From assembly GCF_000299575.1 (NCBI RefSeq), contig NZ_AMGO01000006.1, forward strand, positions 62,001 through 126,000: DNA of 64,000 nt, written 5' to 3'. The notes under the pieces are model-generated. The model saw only the letters and a program-made list of their open reading frames with translations. It ran no database searches and was not told the DNA's origin. The position numbers and the translations under genes are program-made. This document shows, piece by piece, positions 27,477 through 35,532 of the stretch. This stretch comes from Oceaniovalibus guishaninsula JLT2003 (GTDB lineage Bacteria; Pseudomonadota; Alphaproteobacteria; Rhodobacterales; Rhodobacteraceae). How positions within the stretch are numbered: position 1 is the first letter of the stretch; each line of letters begins with the position of its first letter.

Positions 27477-27964
27477 CACGCATCCTCCGGCGGGCCGTCC
27501 GCGGCATCCGGCTCGCGGTAGCCGCTCAGCTCGACGACGAACGCCACAAGCGCCAGAAGCGCGCAGGCGCACAGGATGCCGGCCAGCGGCCAGTCGAGGA
27601 CGATGGTGGTGCGGTCCGTCCGCCACGCCTCGTATGCCAGTTCGCCCAGTTGGGCGGCGATCAGGGCGAAGGTCAGGATCGACAGGGCCCGCACGAACAG
27701 GCGGCGCGGCCGCCGCGCGACCCGGTCGAGCGCCGGCTCCAGCACATCGACTGTGATATGCCCCCGATTGGCCGAGGCCAGCGACATGGCCGCGAAGATC
27801 GAGATCGCCAGAAGGAACTGGATCATCTCGGCCACGCCGAAGACCGGCGCGTTGAAGGCATAGCGCCCGATCACGTCCACGAAGGTCAGCACCATCATCG
27901 CGAAAAGGGCGATGGCGGCCACACCCCGCGACAGCACGACCAGATAGCGCGGCAAGACGTTCAT
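27476..27964 (-). CDS. TRAP transporter small permease subunit (DctQ family)
   Basis: A 162-residue protein with four transmembrane helices (about residues 14-38, 48-66, 90-110 and 130-150). MMVLTFVDVIGRYAFNAPVFGVAEMIQ and LASANRGHITVDVLEPAL contain the conserved R-Y and RGHI(T/S)VD signatures. It stabilises the DctM subunit. It is the second gene of the hydroxylase operon, 88 bases after the monooxygenase stop, and is translationally coupled to dctM. Confidence 0.9.
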   Translation of the reverse strand: MNVLPRYLVVLSRGVAAIALFAMMVLTFVDVIGRYAFNAPVFGVAEMIQFLLAISIFAAMSLASANRGHITVDVLEPALDRVARRPRRLFVRALSILTFALIAAQLGELAYEAWRTDRTTIVLDWPLAGILCACALLALVAFVVELSGYREPDAADGPPEDA

Positions 27965-28052
27965 TCCGTTCCTCCCTACCCGGTCGGCAGACCGGCATGG
28001 CCTGCCAAAAGGCGGCGCTGCGTGTCCGGCGCGGCGCCGCCGGGGCGCCGTT

Positions 28053-29810
28053 CTACAGCGCCAGGATCGTCTTCATCGCGGCGGTCAGATCCCCCTCGGG
28101 GTCGTCGGTCATGGCATGCCGCCGCCAGGCGACGTGGTGGTCGGGGCGCACCAGCAGACAGCCGCTGTCGCTCACCTCCCGCAAGGCCGCCCAATTGCCG
28201 GTGTGATCGACATGGGGCCGGCGCGGCCCGATCACATGCGCGGCGATCTCGATGCCCAGCCGGTCGCCCACGGCGCGGGCGGCGTCGGCCCACCGCTCGC
28301 CCCCGATCGCGGTCAGGATCGTGAACCGCCCGTGCCCGCACAGATCCAGCGTCGAAAGAGGCTCGCCCGTCTCGTGGGTATAGACCCAGGCATGGGGCAG
28401 CCGCGCGCCGGGCCAGGTCGTCGGCTGATAATGCAGCTCGGCGTCCTTCTCGAAGGGCGGCTCCTGCTGGTCCTCGGCCAGGATCGCGCCGGACCGGTAG
28501 CGCTGGTTCATCTCGACGCCATGCGCGTCGAACTCGTATTTCTTGTGGGCGATGGCGGCGCGCAGGGCGGCGCGCTGCGCCTCCGCCTCGGGGGTCGCGT
28601 CGCCGCGCGCCTCAAGGCTCTTCTGCATCTCCTCGGGCTTCACGCCCTCGGTCATGCCCAGCGCGTCGAAGATCGGCTTCGTCTCGCCGATGGACTTGTT
28701 GGCGCGGGTCACGATCTGCTTGGCCACGGGCGCGCGTTCCGCGTCGTAACTGTCCAGCAGCGTCGCGCCGGCCGTGCCGTTCAGCACCATCGCCAGCTTC
28801 CATGCCAGGTTGAACGCGTCCTGGATCGACGTGTTGGACCCCAGCCCGTTCGACGGCGGATGGCGATGAATGGCATCGCCCATGCAGAACACCCGCCCTT
28901 CCGAAGTGCGGGTCGCGTAGTAATTGTTGACGGTCCAGGTGTTGGCGCTGAGCAGCTCGATTTCCAGGTCCGGGTCGCCGACAAGTTGCCGCGCCACGTT
29001 GGTCGCCATCTCCGCGTCCACATCGGGCGCGTCCTGATTGATGTCGTATCCCCAGACGATCAGCCACTCGTTCCAGGGGCGGACCATGCGCACCAGTCCC
29101 ATGCCGATCCCGCCGACATCCGCGCCGGGCTGCATCACCCAGTAAAGGACGGACGGTCGGTGGGCGACGTATTTCGTCAGGTCCGCGCGGAAGTGGATGT
29201 TCATCGAACCGCCCACCGCCATCTTGCCGTCGAAGGGTAGGCCGGCATGCTCGGCCACCAGGGATTTGCCGCCATCCGCGCCGATCAGGTATTTCGACCG
29301 GATGGTTAAATCCTTGCCCGACAGCCGGTCGCGGCAGGTGGTGGTCACGCCGTCCTCGTCCTGCTCGTGCGACAGGTATTCGGTGGACATGCGCGCCTGC
29401 GTGCCGCGCTTGCAGGCGGTCTTGAACAGCAGCGGCTCCATCAGCGTCTGGGGCATGTCGTTCATCATCGTCGGGCTGGACAACAGATGCTCGGCCTTGC
29501 TCTGCGGGCTGTTGCCCCAGGCGGTCATGCGGCCGATCTCCTCGCCGGCGAGGCTTTCGCAAAAGACGTTCTCGCCCATCAGATCCTGATGCGTGGCGAA
29601 CAGATAGGCCTCGTCCTCGACATCCCGGCCCAAGTCGCGCAGCACCTCCATGGTGCGCTGGTTGGTGATATGGGCGCGCGGCGTGTTGGCAAGCCACCGA
29701 TAGCGGTTGATCGCCATGTTCTCGACGCCATAGCTCGACAGAAGCGCCGCCGCCGCCGAGCCTGCCGGCCCGGTGCCGATCACCAGCACGTCGGTCTGAA
29801 TGTCGCTCAT
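28053..29810 (-). CDS. FAD-dependent phenol hydroxylase (TfdB-like aromatic monooxygenase)
   Basis: A 585-residue class A flavoprotein monooxygenase. The FAD-binding GxGxxG lies in DVLVIGTGPAGSAAAALL, followed by PRAHITNQRTMEVLRDLG, the DG motif YLIGADGGKSLV, and CMGDAIHRHPPSNGLGSN then IQDAFNLAWKL. The pattern is closest to TfdB-type 2,4-dichlorophenol 6-monooxygenase and resorcinol or hydroxyphenol hydroxylases; a thioredoxin-like C-terminal domain follows. It should hydroxylate a phenol ortho to its OH, producing a catechol or hydroxyquinol for the dioxygenase. It is first in the operon, with AGGAGA ahead of the ATG and the LysR gene divergent. Confidence 0.88.
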   Translation of the reverse strand: MSDIQTDVLVIGTGPAGSAAAALLSSYGVENMAINRYRWLANTPRAHITNQRTMEVLRDLGRDVEDEAYLFATHQDLMGENVFCESLAGEEIGRMTAWGNSPQSKAEHLLSSPTMMNDMPQTLMEPLLFKTACKRGTQARMSTEYLSHEQDEDGVTTTCRDRLSGKDLTIRSKYLIGADGGKSLVAEHAGLPFDGKMAVGGSMNIHFRADLTKYVAHRPSVLYWVMQPGADVGGIGMGLVRMVRPWNEWLIVWGYDINQDAPDVDAEMATNVARQLVGDPDLEIELLSANTWTVNNYYATRTSEGRVFCMGDAIHRHPPSNGLGSNTSIQDAFNLAWKLAMVLNGTAGATLLDSYDAERAPVAKQIVTRANKSIGETKPIFDALGMTEGVKPEEMQKSLEARGDATPEAEAQRAALRAAIAHKKYEFDAHGVEMNQRYRSGAILAEDQQEPPFEKDAELHYQPTTWPGARLPHAWVYTHETGEPLSTLDLCGHGRFTILTAIGGERWADAARAVGDRLGIEIAAHVIGPRRPHVDHTGNWAALREVSDSGCLLVRPDHHVAWRRHAMTDDPEGDLTAAMKTILAL

Positions 29811-30020
29811 CGCTGTTCTCCTCGGACTGTCAGGTCTTCGTGGCCGCCGGGGCGGCTGCGGAACGGGGAGCGAACGGGCGCCGGCGGAAGGGCGTGCCGC
29901 CGTTCGGCGCAGGTCGGCCCCTGCGAGGCGTCGGCCGCCAAGCTCTGCCCCGTTGCCGTCATCCCGTCCGGCCCTCCGATCTCTCTGCCCTCGTGCCTAG
30001 CATCCCGCCGGTGCGCTGTT

Positions 30021-30057
30021 GATCGAATGCAGGATGGCGAATATACCGCCAGGTTAT
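30021..30057. promoter_or_regulatory. bipartite LysR-type operator between regulator and hydroxylase genes
   Basis: GATCGAAT (30021-30028), 14 bases, then ATACCGCCAGGTTAT (30043-30057). The T-N11-A palindrome overlaps the LysR start codon (30056-30058), so binding would repress the regulator's own gene while the proximal element faces the hydroxylase operon on the reverse strand. The arrangement is duplicated at 21621-21657. The hydroxylase start is about 210 bases away, so a long 5' leader is predicted. Confidence 0.68.
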
Positions 30058-31006
30058 GAAATTGCAGAACGAGCATCTCGAACTTCTCTGGTCGATCACC
30101 GAACATGGCGGGCTGAGCCAGGGCGCGCGCGCCATGAACAAATCCCAGCCCTCGGCGTCGCGGACGATTTCGCTGCTGGAAAAGCGCATCGGCGCGCCGC
30201 TTTTCGAACCCGGCCGCCGTCCCCTTTCCCCGACCGATCTGGGCAAGGCGCTGGCCCGGATAGGCGGCCGCATGCATGCCCTGAACCGCGAGGCGTCCCT
30301 GCTGGTCAAGCGCCATTCCAGCGGCGAGGCGGGGTTGATCCGGCTCGGCGGGACGCCGATCTTCATGGATGGCGTCGTCGCGTCCTTCATCGCCGATTTC
30401 CAGCGCACGCGGACCGATATCCGCATCGACCAGTTCTACGACTATCACGAAGCGCTCGTCACGCAGCTCGACAACGCGACGCTCGACCTCGCCCTTCTGC
30501 CGATGAGACGCGGCGCGGTGCCCGAAACGATGCTGTTCGATCCCGTCCTGCCGGGCCGCAACGTCGTGGCGTGCCGGGTCGGCCACCCGCTTTGCCGCAA
30601 GCCGGACGTGTCGGCCGCGGATCTCGCCTTCTATCCATGGATCGCGCCGCCCGCCGGCAGCCCGCTGGCACGGGATCTGACGCAGATGCTGCGCGGGTTC
30701 GGCAGCGCGAATCTTCGCATCAACTTCTCGGGCGGCACGTTCTCGTCGATCCTCAGCGTCCTTACCGGATCGGACGCGCTGACGCTGCTGCCCCATTCGG
30801 TCGTCTTCACCGCCGGCGGCGGTGGCCTTCTGGCCGACCTTCCGGTCGAGGTTCCCCATCCGACGCGAAAGCTGGGGATCATGCGGCGCAAGGATGTGCC
30901 GCTCGACGGGGCGATCGGGCAACTCCACGATTTCCTGACGGCCCGCTTCGCATCCCTCTCGATGCAAATGAGCAAACGAAACCGCTTGCAGGACGATGCC
31001 GGTTAG
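30056..31006 (+). CDS. LysR-family transcriptional regulator
   Basis: A 316-residue regulator: winged helix-turn-helix at residues 3-62 (LSQGARAMNKSQPSASRTISLLEKRIGAPLFE in two adjacent pieces), then a periplasmic-binding-like effector domain from about residue 90 to 300 (GEAGLIRLGGTPIFM, LDLALLPMRRG, ALTLLPHSVVF). It is divergent from the phenol hydroxylase operon and its start lies within the operator. It most likely senses a pathway intermediate or substrate and activates both operons. An alternative start further on would delete the DNA-binding helix, so 30056 is accepted despite a modest ribosome-binding site (CCAGG). Confidence 0.88.
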   Translation: MKLQNEHLELLWSITEHGGLSQGARAMNKSQPSASRTISLLEKRIGAPLFEPGRRPLSPTDLGKALARIGGRMHALNREASLLVKRHSSGEAGLIRLGGTPIFMDGVVASFIADFQRTRTDIRIDQFYDYHEALVTQLDNATLDLALLPMRRGAVPETMLFDPVLPGRNVVACRVGHPLCRKPDVSAADLAFYPWIAPPAGSPLARDLTQMLRGFGSANLRINFSGGTFSSILSVLTGSDALTLLPHSVVFTAGGGGLLADLPVEVPHPTRKLGIMRRKDVPLDGAIGQLHDFLTARFASLSMQMSKRNRLQDDAG

Positions 31007-31042
31007 GGCCCGACCGGGCGCAGGGTCGCGGGCAGGCGCCCC

Positions 31043-31672
31043 TTACCCGCAGAACCGCTCCTCCAGCCGCATCGCGCGCGTTGCCGGAATGCCGCCGCGC
31101 TTCCAGATCCGCGTGTCCGCATCCGGGTCCGGCACAAGCTGCTCGCGCGCGGTCCGGTCTTCCAGCCGTTCCTCCAGCGTTTCCTTGTCCGGGGTGCGGT
31201 CGGCCAGTTGCGGGCGGGGGGCGATGTCGCGGGCGATCCACTGGCAAAGCCCGATATCGCGCATCTCGGCCTCGGCCATGACGCTGACGCCGCGCAGGTC
31301 GATCAGATGGCCGCGCTTGGTGCCGATACCCGTCACGCCGAAGGTCAGCGCCTCATCGAAGGTCATCGTCTCGGTGCGCGGACCGAACAGGCGGTCCTCG
31401 TCCAGCCAGTCGGTGCCGCTGGCGACATCCAGCACGAAGGTTCCGGGCGGCACCAGCACGCGGAAAAAGCGCCCGCCCTCGATATAGGCGGCCAGCGCCG
31501 GATCGCCGGTCGCGGCATCGCGCAGCGTGATGTAATGATCGCGCCCCGGATCGGTGCGGATCTGCAAGGGCAGCGTCGCGGGCAGGCCGCTGCGGTTCCA
31601 CATCAACCCGTGATCGGGCGCGGCCATCGCCGCCCCGGCCATCAGCAGAACCAGCAGCGCCGCCCGGATCAA
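31043..31672 (-). CDS. conserved secreted hypothetical protein
   Basis: A 209-residue precursor of unknown function. Starting at TTG 31672 gives [17 protein letters not shown], a clear signal peptide, and the start overlaps the stop of the zinc-finger gene (ATTGA); an ATG at 31723 would place it inside that gene with an awkward Arg-rich extension. The body contains [18 protein letters not shown] and a long acidic/basic tail ([21 protein letters not shown]). No domain is recognised. A periplasmic or outer-membrane location is expected. Confidence 0.65.
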   Translation of the reverse strand: MIRAALLVLLMAGAAMAAPDHGLMWNRSGLPATLPLQIRTDPGRDHYITLRDAATGDPALAAYIEGGRFFRVLVPPGTFVLDVASGTDWLDEDRLFGPRTETMTFDEALTFGVTGIGTKRGHLIDLRGVSVMAEAEMRDIGLCQWIARDIAPRPQLADRTPDKETLEERLEDRTAREQLVPDPDADTRIWKRGGIPATRAMRLEERFCG

Positions 31673-31884
31673 TGCCCGCCCGCGCCCGGCGCCAGGACGA
31701 ACCGCTTGTCGCAATAGCCGCATTCGACCCAGCCGCGTTCTTCGGGGATTTGCAGCCAGACGCGCGGATGGGTCATCTGCCCGTCGCAGCTGACGCGGGT
31801 GGTGGTCACGGTTTCCAGTTCGGGCACGTCATAGACGCCCGTGGGCGGCAGGGCACCCGGATTGTCGACGGGTTTCTCGGACAT
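31669..31884 (-). CDS. CHCC zinc-finger domain protein
   Basis: A 71-residue protein. A Cys-His pair in [17 protein letters not shown] and [10 protein letters not shown] give the C-H-C-C zinc site of the zf-CHCC family, which includes the small NDUFS6 subunit of complex I. The start [16 protein letters not shown] at 31884 is preferred because GGAGG lies at ideal distance; the ATG at 31893 is too close to that site. Its stop overlaps the following signal-peptide gene. A role in respiratory complex I assembly is suggested by the family only. Confidence 0.85.
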   Translation of the reverse strand: MSEKPVDNPGALPPTGVYDVPELETVTTTRVSCDGQMTHPRVWLQIPEERGWVECGYCDKRFVLAPGAGGH

Positions 31885-31977
31885 GGCGCGCATCCCTCCG
31901 GCTTGCCCCGCAGGACGGCGGGGGCTAGGTCGCCTCCTATATCGGGGATCGGGGCGGAACCCTCAAGGGAGCATGGC

Positions 31978-32913
31978 ATGACCGGACAGGCGATCGAGAT
32001 CGAGGGCCTTCGCAAGACCTATCCGGGCCGGCGCGGCGAGCCGCCCAAGGAGGCGCTGAAGGGCATCGACCTGACCATCCCGCAGGGCAGCATCTTCGGC
32101 CTGCTCGGCCCCAACGGCGCGGGCAAGTCCACGCTGATCAACATTCTGGCCGGGCTGGTGGTCAAATCCGCCGGAACGGTGCGGATCTGGGGCTTCGACC
32201 AGGACGTGAACCCCCGCCAGTCGCGCGCCGCCATCGGCGTGATGCCGCAGGAACTGAACCTCGATCCGTTCTTCACGCCGCGCGGCGCGCTCGACGTGCA
32301 GGCGGGGCTTTACGGCGTGCCGAAATCCGAACGCCGCACCGACGAGATCCTCGCCATGATCGGTCTGGCGGACAAGGCCGACGCCTATGCGCGCTCGCTT
32401 TCGGGGGGGATGCGGCGGCGGCTGCTGCTGGGCAAGGCGCTGGTTCATGCGCCGCAGATCCTGGTGCTGGACGAACCCACCGCCGGCGTGGACATCGAAC
32501 TGCGCCAGATGCTGTGGCGCAACGTGCGGCGTCTGAACGACGGCGGCACCACCATCATCCTGACCACCCACTACCTCGAGGAAGCCGAGGAGATGTGCGA
32601 CGAGATCGCCATCATCCATCACGGCGAGGTTCTGGTCCGCGACACCACCGCGCATCTGGTCGCGCGCGTGGATGCGAAGACCATGGTCATCACCCCCGAA
32701 GGCGACGCGCCCGCCGACCTGCCCCTGCCCGACGGCGTGACGCTGGACCGGCGCGCCGACGGCAAGCTGGCGCTGCACTATTCGCGCGGCCGCACCCCGC
32801 CGGGCGACATCCTGAACGCGTTGAACGCCGCCGGCATCGCCATCGCCGATGTCGGCATCGAGGAGCCGCGGCTGGAGGACGTGTTCCTCGACCTCACCCG
32901 CGCCGTGGCCTGA
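31978..32913 (+). CDS. ABC transporter ATP-binding protein (ABC-2 export type) without adjacent permease
   Basis: A 311-residue ATPase: Walker A LLGPNGAGKSTLINIL (residues about 37-50), Q-loop VMPQELNLD, signature SLSGGMRRRLLLGKAL, Walker B ILVLDEPTAGVD and the switch His in LTTHYLEEAEEM. The C-terminal 90 residues match the CcmA/NatA-type extension. These partner with ABC-2 membrane proteins, but the next gene is a SpoIIAA-like protein, so the partner permease is elsewhere or lost. The start 31978 has AAGGGAG upstream; the ATG at 31973 reads into a stop after two codons. Confidence 0.9.
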   Translation: MTGQAIEIEGLRKTYPGRRGEPPKEALKGIDLTIPQGSIFGLLGPNGAGKSTLINILAGLVVKSAGTVRIWGFDQDVNPRQSRAAIGVMPQELNLDPFFTPRGALDVQAGLYGVPKSERRTDEILAMIGLADKADAYARSLSGGMRRRLLLGKALVHAPQILVLDEPTAGVDIELRQMLWRNVRRLNDGGTTIILTTHYLEEAEEMCDEIAIIHHGEVLVRDTTAHLVARVDAKTMVITPEGDAPADLPLPDGVTLDRRADGKLALHYSRGRTPPGDILNALNAAGIAIADVGIEEPRLEDVFLDLTRAVA

Positions 32914-32965
32914 TGCGAAACCCTTTGCGCCCCGCCCCGTTGGGCGCGCAAAGGAGTGTTCCGCG

Positions 32966-33352
32966 ATGTTGAAATCCGCCAGCATAGAACAGACGCCGAC
33001 GACCCGCCCCGACGTCTTCGCCTTCCGCATACACGGCCAGGTGACGCAGCCCGACATGGAAGCCCTCGGCGCCTACATGAACGAAGTGTTCGACCGCTTC
33101 GACAAGGTCTCGATGCTGCTGATCTTCGACGGCTACGAAGGCTCTGAGACCGGCGCGTCGTCGGGATGGGAATCGATCAAGTCGCGTGTCCGCTCGCCCG
33201 CCAAGCTGGACCGCTACGCCCATCTGGGCGCGTCCAAGGCGACCGAGCGCATGGTCGGCGCGCTCGGCGCGATGCTGCCGGTCGAGGCGAAGGGCTTCGA
33301 CCGCGCCGACGAGGATGCGGCCTGGGCCTTCGTCGGCGCGCGCCCGGCCTGA
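32966..33352 (+). CDS. SpoIIAA-like (STAS-fold) protein
   Basis: A 128-residue cytoplasmic protein. FRIHGQVTQPDMEALGAYM, VSMLLIFDGYEGSETGASS, SKATERMVGALGAML and the terminal AWAFVG match the SpoIIAA-like (DUF3478) family, a membrane-interacting lipid-binding fold with no anti-sigma partner visible here. GGAG precedes the ATG. It follows the ABC ATPase by 52 bases, with an imperfect GC-rich inverted repeat between, and converges on the HIT gene with three bases between stops. The physiological role of the family is not settled. Confidence 0.85.
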   Translation: MLKSASIEQTPTTRPDVFAFRIHGQVTQPDMEALGAYMNEVFDRFDKVSMLLIFDGYEGSETGASSGWESIKSRVRSPAKLDRYAHLGASKATERMVGALGAMLPVEAKGFDRADEDAAWAFVGARPA

Positions 33353-33355
33353 CGC

Positions 33356-33736
33356 CTATTCCGGCGCCAGCATCCGTCCAAGGGGACGCCCCCCGAGGAT
33401 GTGCAGGTGGTAATGCGGCACCTCCTGCACGCCCGCCTGCCCCGCGTTGGAAATGGCGCGATATCCGCTGCCGCCCGCCCCCGGCGACACCCCCAGATCG
33501 GCGCAAAGCCGCGCCGTCAGCCGGGTGAAATCCAGGATCTCGGCATCGCTTGCATTTCCGAAGAAATCGTCGTGGCAGACATAGGATCCCTTGGGGATCA
33601 CCAGAACATGCACCGGCGCCTGCGGACGGATGTCGTTGAAGGCCAGCGAATGCTCGGTCTCGGCCACGGTGTCGTTGGGGATCTCGCCGCGCAGCATCCT
33701 GGCGAAGATGTTCTGGTCGTCATAGCTGAAGGGCAT
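33356..33736 (-). CDS. HIT-family hydrolase
   Basis: A 126-residue histidine-triad protein. NIFARMLRGEIPNDTV, LAFNDIRPQAPVHVLVIPK and the catalytic VPHYHLHILGGRPLG (HxHxH) are clear. These enzymes hydrolyse purine nucleoside phosphoramidates and adenylylated compounds. The start at 33736 has GGAGGC upstream. It is followed upstream on the same strand by the PfkB kinase gene, 40 bases away, and may be cotranscribed with it. Confidence 0.92.
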   Translation of the reverse strand: MPFSYDDQNIFARMLRGEIPNDTVAETEHSLAFNDIRPQAPVHVLVIPKGSYVCHDDFFGNASDAEILDFTRLTARLCADLGVSPGAGGSGYRAISNAGQAGVQEVPHYHLHILGGRPLGRMLAPE

Positions 33737-33775
33737 GGCAGCCTCCGTCCTTCGTTGTCGATCCTGCGGGCCGGA

Positions 33776-34768
33776 TCATCCCAGCCCGTTTTCCCTGAAC
33801 AGCGCGCGCAGGTCGGCCTGCGGCCGCGCCCCGATATGGCCGATCACCTCGCTCGCGGCCAGACAGCCCATCCGCGCGCAGGTCACGGCATCGCGCCCCT
33901 CGGCGGCACCCCAAAGGAACGCCCCGGCAAAGAGATCGCCCGCCCCCGTCGCGTCCTCGACCCGCGTGGGGAAGGCGGGCACGTGGCTGCGCGCGCCGTT
34001 CACGACGACATGCGCGCCCTTCTCGCTTTCGGTGCAGGCGACCAGCGCCACCTGCGCCCCCGCCCGCGCCACGGCGGCGTCGAAATCGTCGGTCCGGTAC
34101 ATCGACAGGATCTCGGCCCGGTTGCAGAACAGCAGATCCACATCCTCGGCGATCATGCGCGCGAACGCGTCGCGGTGCCGTTCGACGCAGAACGGATCGC
34201 TGAGCGTCAGCGCGACGCGGCCCCCCGCCCCCTTGGCCGCGGCAATCGCCTTGGCAAAGGCCGCATGGCTGTCCGGCCCGTCGAAGCGATAGCCTTCCAG
34301 ATAGATCCAGTCCGCCCCCCCGACCTGCCGCTCGTCGATATCGTCCGGCGACAGGAACTCGGTCACGCCCAGATAGGTGTTCATCGACCGCTCGCCGTCC
34401 GGCGTCACCAGCACGATGCAGCGCCCCGTTTCGGCGGCATGGTCGCGCGGCGCCAGCGTGGTGTCGTAATCCACCCCTTGCGCGCGCAGGTCGTGCGCGA
34501 AGATCGCGCCAAGCTGGTCGTCCTTGACCTTGCCGATATAGGCCGTGCGCGCGCCCAGATGCGCGGCCCCGGCAATGGAATTGGCCGCCGAACCGCCGCT
34601 GACCTCGGTCGCGGGACCGATGCGCGAATAAAGCTCCACCCCGCGGTCGCGGTCGGTCAATTGCATGATGCCCTTCTCGACCCGGTTCTCGGTCAGGAAA
34701 TCCTCGTCGCAGCGGGCCAGCACATCGACCATGGCGTTGCCGATGCCGACGATCTGATAGGGTTTCAT
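33776..34768 (-). CDS. PfkB-family carbohydrate/adenosine kinase
   Basis: A 330-residue ribokinase-like kinase. The N-terminal IVGIGNAMVDVLARCDED, VSGGSAANSIAGAAHLGA, and near the C-terminus VEDATGAGDLFAGAFLWG (anion hole and catalytic Asp) show the fold. The closest annotated relatives in this group are called adenosine kinases or sugar kinases; I cannot distinguish between them. The ATG overlaps the nth stop as ATGA. Confidence 0.9.
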   Translation of the reverse strand: MKPYQIVGIGNAMVDVLARCDEDFLTENRVEKGIMQLTDRDRGVELYSRIGPATEVSGGSAANSIAGAAHLGARTAYIGKVKDDQLGAIFAHDLRAQGVDYDTTLAPRDHAAETGRCIVLVTPDGERSMNTYLGVTEFLSPDDIDERQVGGADWIYLEGYRFDGPDSHAAFAKAIAAAKGAGGRVALTLSDPFCVERHRDAFARMIAEDVDLLFCNRAEILSMYRTDDFDAAVARAGAQVALVACTESEKGAHVVVNGARSHVPAFPTRVEDATGAGDLFAGAFLWGAAEGRDAVTCARMGCLAASEVIGHIGARPQADLRALFRENGLG

Positions 34769-35424
34769 GGCTGTCCTTTCGCTTCGGTCTTGTCGGGCCA
34801 GGGGCACAGATCGGCGATCAGGCAGGCCGGGCATTTCGGCTTGCGCGCCACGCAGGTATAGCGTCCGTGCAGGATCAGCCAGTGATGCGCGTGGCGCTGA
34901 TAGGGGGCCGGCACGTTGTCCTCGATCGCGCGCTCGACCGCCGCCACGTCCCGGCCGGGCGCGATGCGCGTGCGGTTGCCGACGCGAAAGATATGCGTGT
35001 CCACCGCCTGCGCGGGATGGCCCCACCACATGTTCAGCACCACGTTCGCCGTCTTGCGCCCGACGCCCGGCAGGCTTTCCAGCGCCGCGCGGCTGGACGG
35101 CACCGCGCCGCCGTATTCATCCACCAGGATCCTGCTCAGCGCCATGACGTTGCGCGCCTTGTTGCGGTAAAGCCCGATGGACTTGATATGCGCGGTCAGC
35201 CCTTCCTCGCCCAGCGCCAGCATCTTTTCGGGCGTGTCGGCGACCTCGAACAGCGCCCGCGTCGCCTTATTCACGCCGGCATCGGTGGCCTGCGCGCTCA
35301 GCGCCACGGCGACCAGCAGCGTATAGGCGTTCAGATGCTCCAGCTCGCCCTTCGGTTCGGGCTCGGCCTGGCGGAACCGCTCGAAGATCGCGACCTGCGC
35401 GGCATAGGGCAAGGGCTTGGCCAT
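34765..35424 (-). CDS. nth: endonuclease III
   Basis: A 219-residue base-excision DNA glycosylase/AP lyase for oxidised pyrimidines. The helix-hairpin-helix SLPGVGRKTANVVL, the catalytic Asp in QAVDTHIFRV, and the [4Fe-4S] site CVARKPKCPACLIADLC (spacing x6, x2, x5) are all present. The start MAKPLPYAAQVAIF at 35424 has AGGAAC upstream and a divergent gene 108 bases away. Coupling to the kinase gene by ATGA is seen. Confidence 0.96.
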   Translation of the reverse strand: MAKPLPYAAQVAIFERFRQAEPEPKGELEHLNAYTLLVAVALSAQATDAGVNKATRALFEVADTPEKMLALGEEGLTAHIKSIGLYRNKARNVMALSRILVDEYGGAVPSSRAALESLPGVGRKTANVVLNMWWGHPAQAVDTHIFRVGNRTRIAPGRDVAAVERAIEDNVPAPYQRHAHHWLILHGRYTCVARKPKCPACLIADLCPWPDKTEAKGQP

Positions 35425-35532
35425 GCCGTTCCTATGCCCGCGCGGCTGCCCCGCGACAAGCCCGCGCGAAACCGCAATTTCCGGGTCGCCCGCCCTTCCG
35501 CCAGCGCCTATGCCCAAGGCACGGAGGATGCG

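Noticed and set aside
25123-27507. Extension of the sulfatase frame to 1336 residues
   Set aside because: The extra part is Arg-rich shadow of the dctP and dctM genes. The ATG at 25122 gives the canonical sulfatase start.
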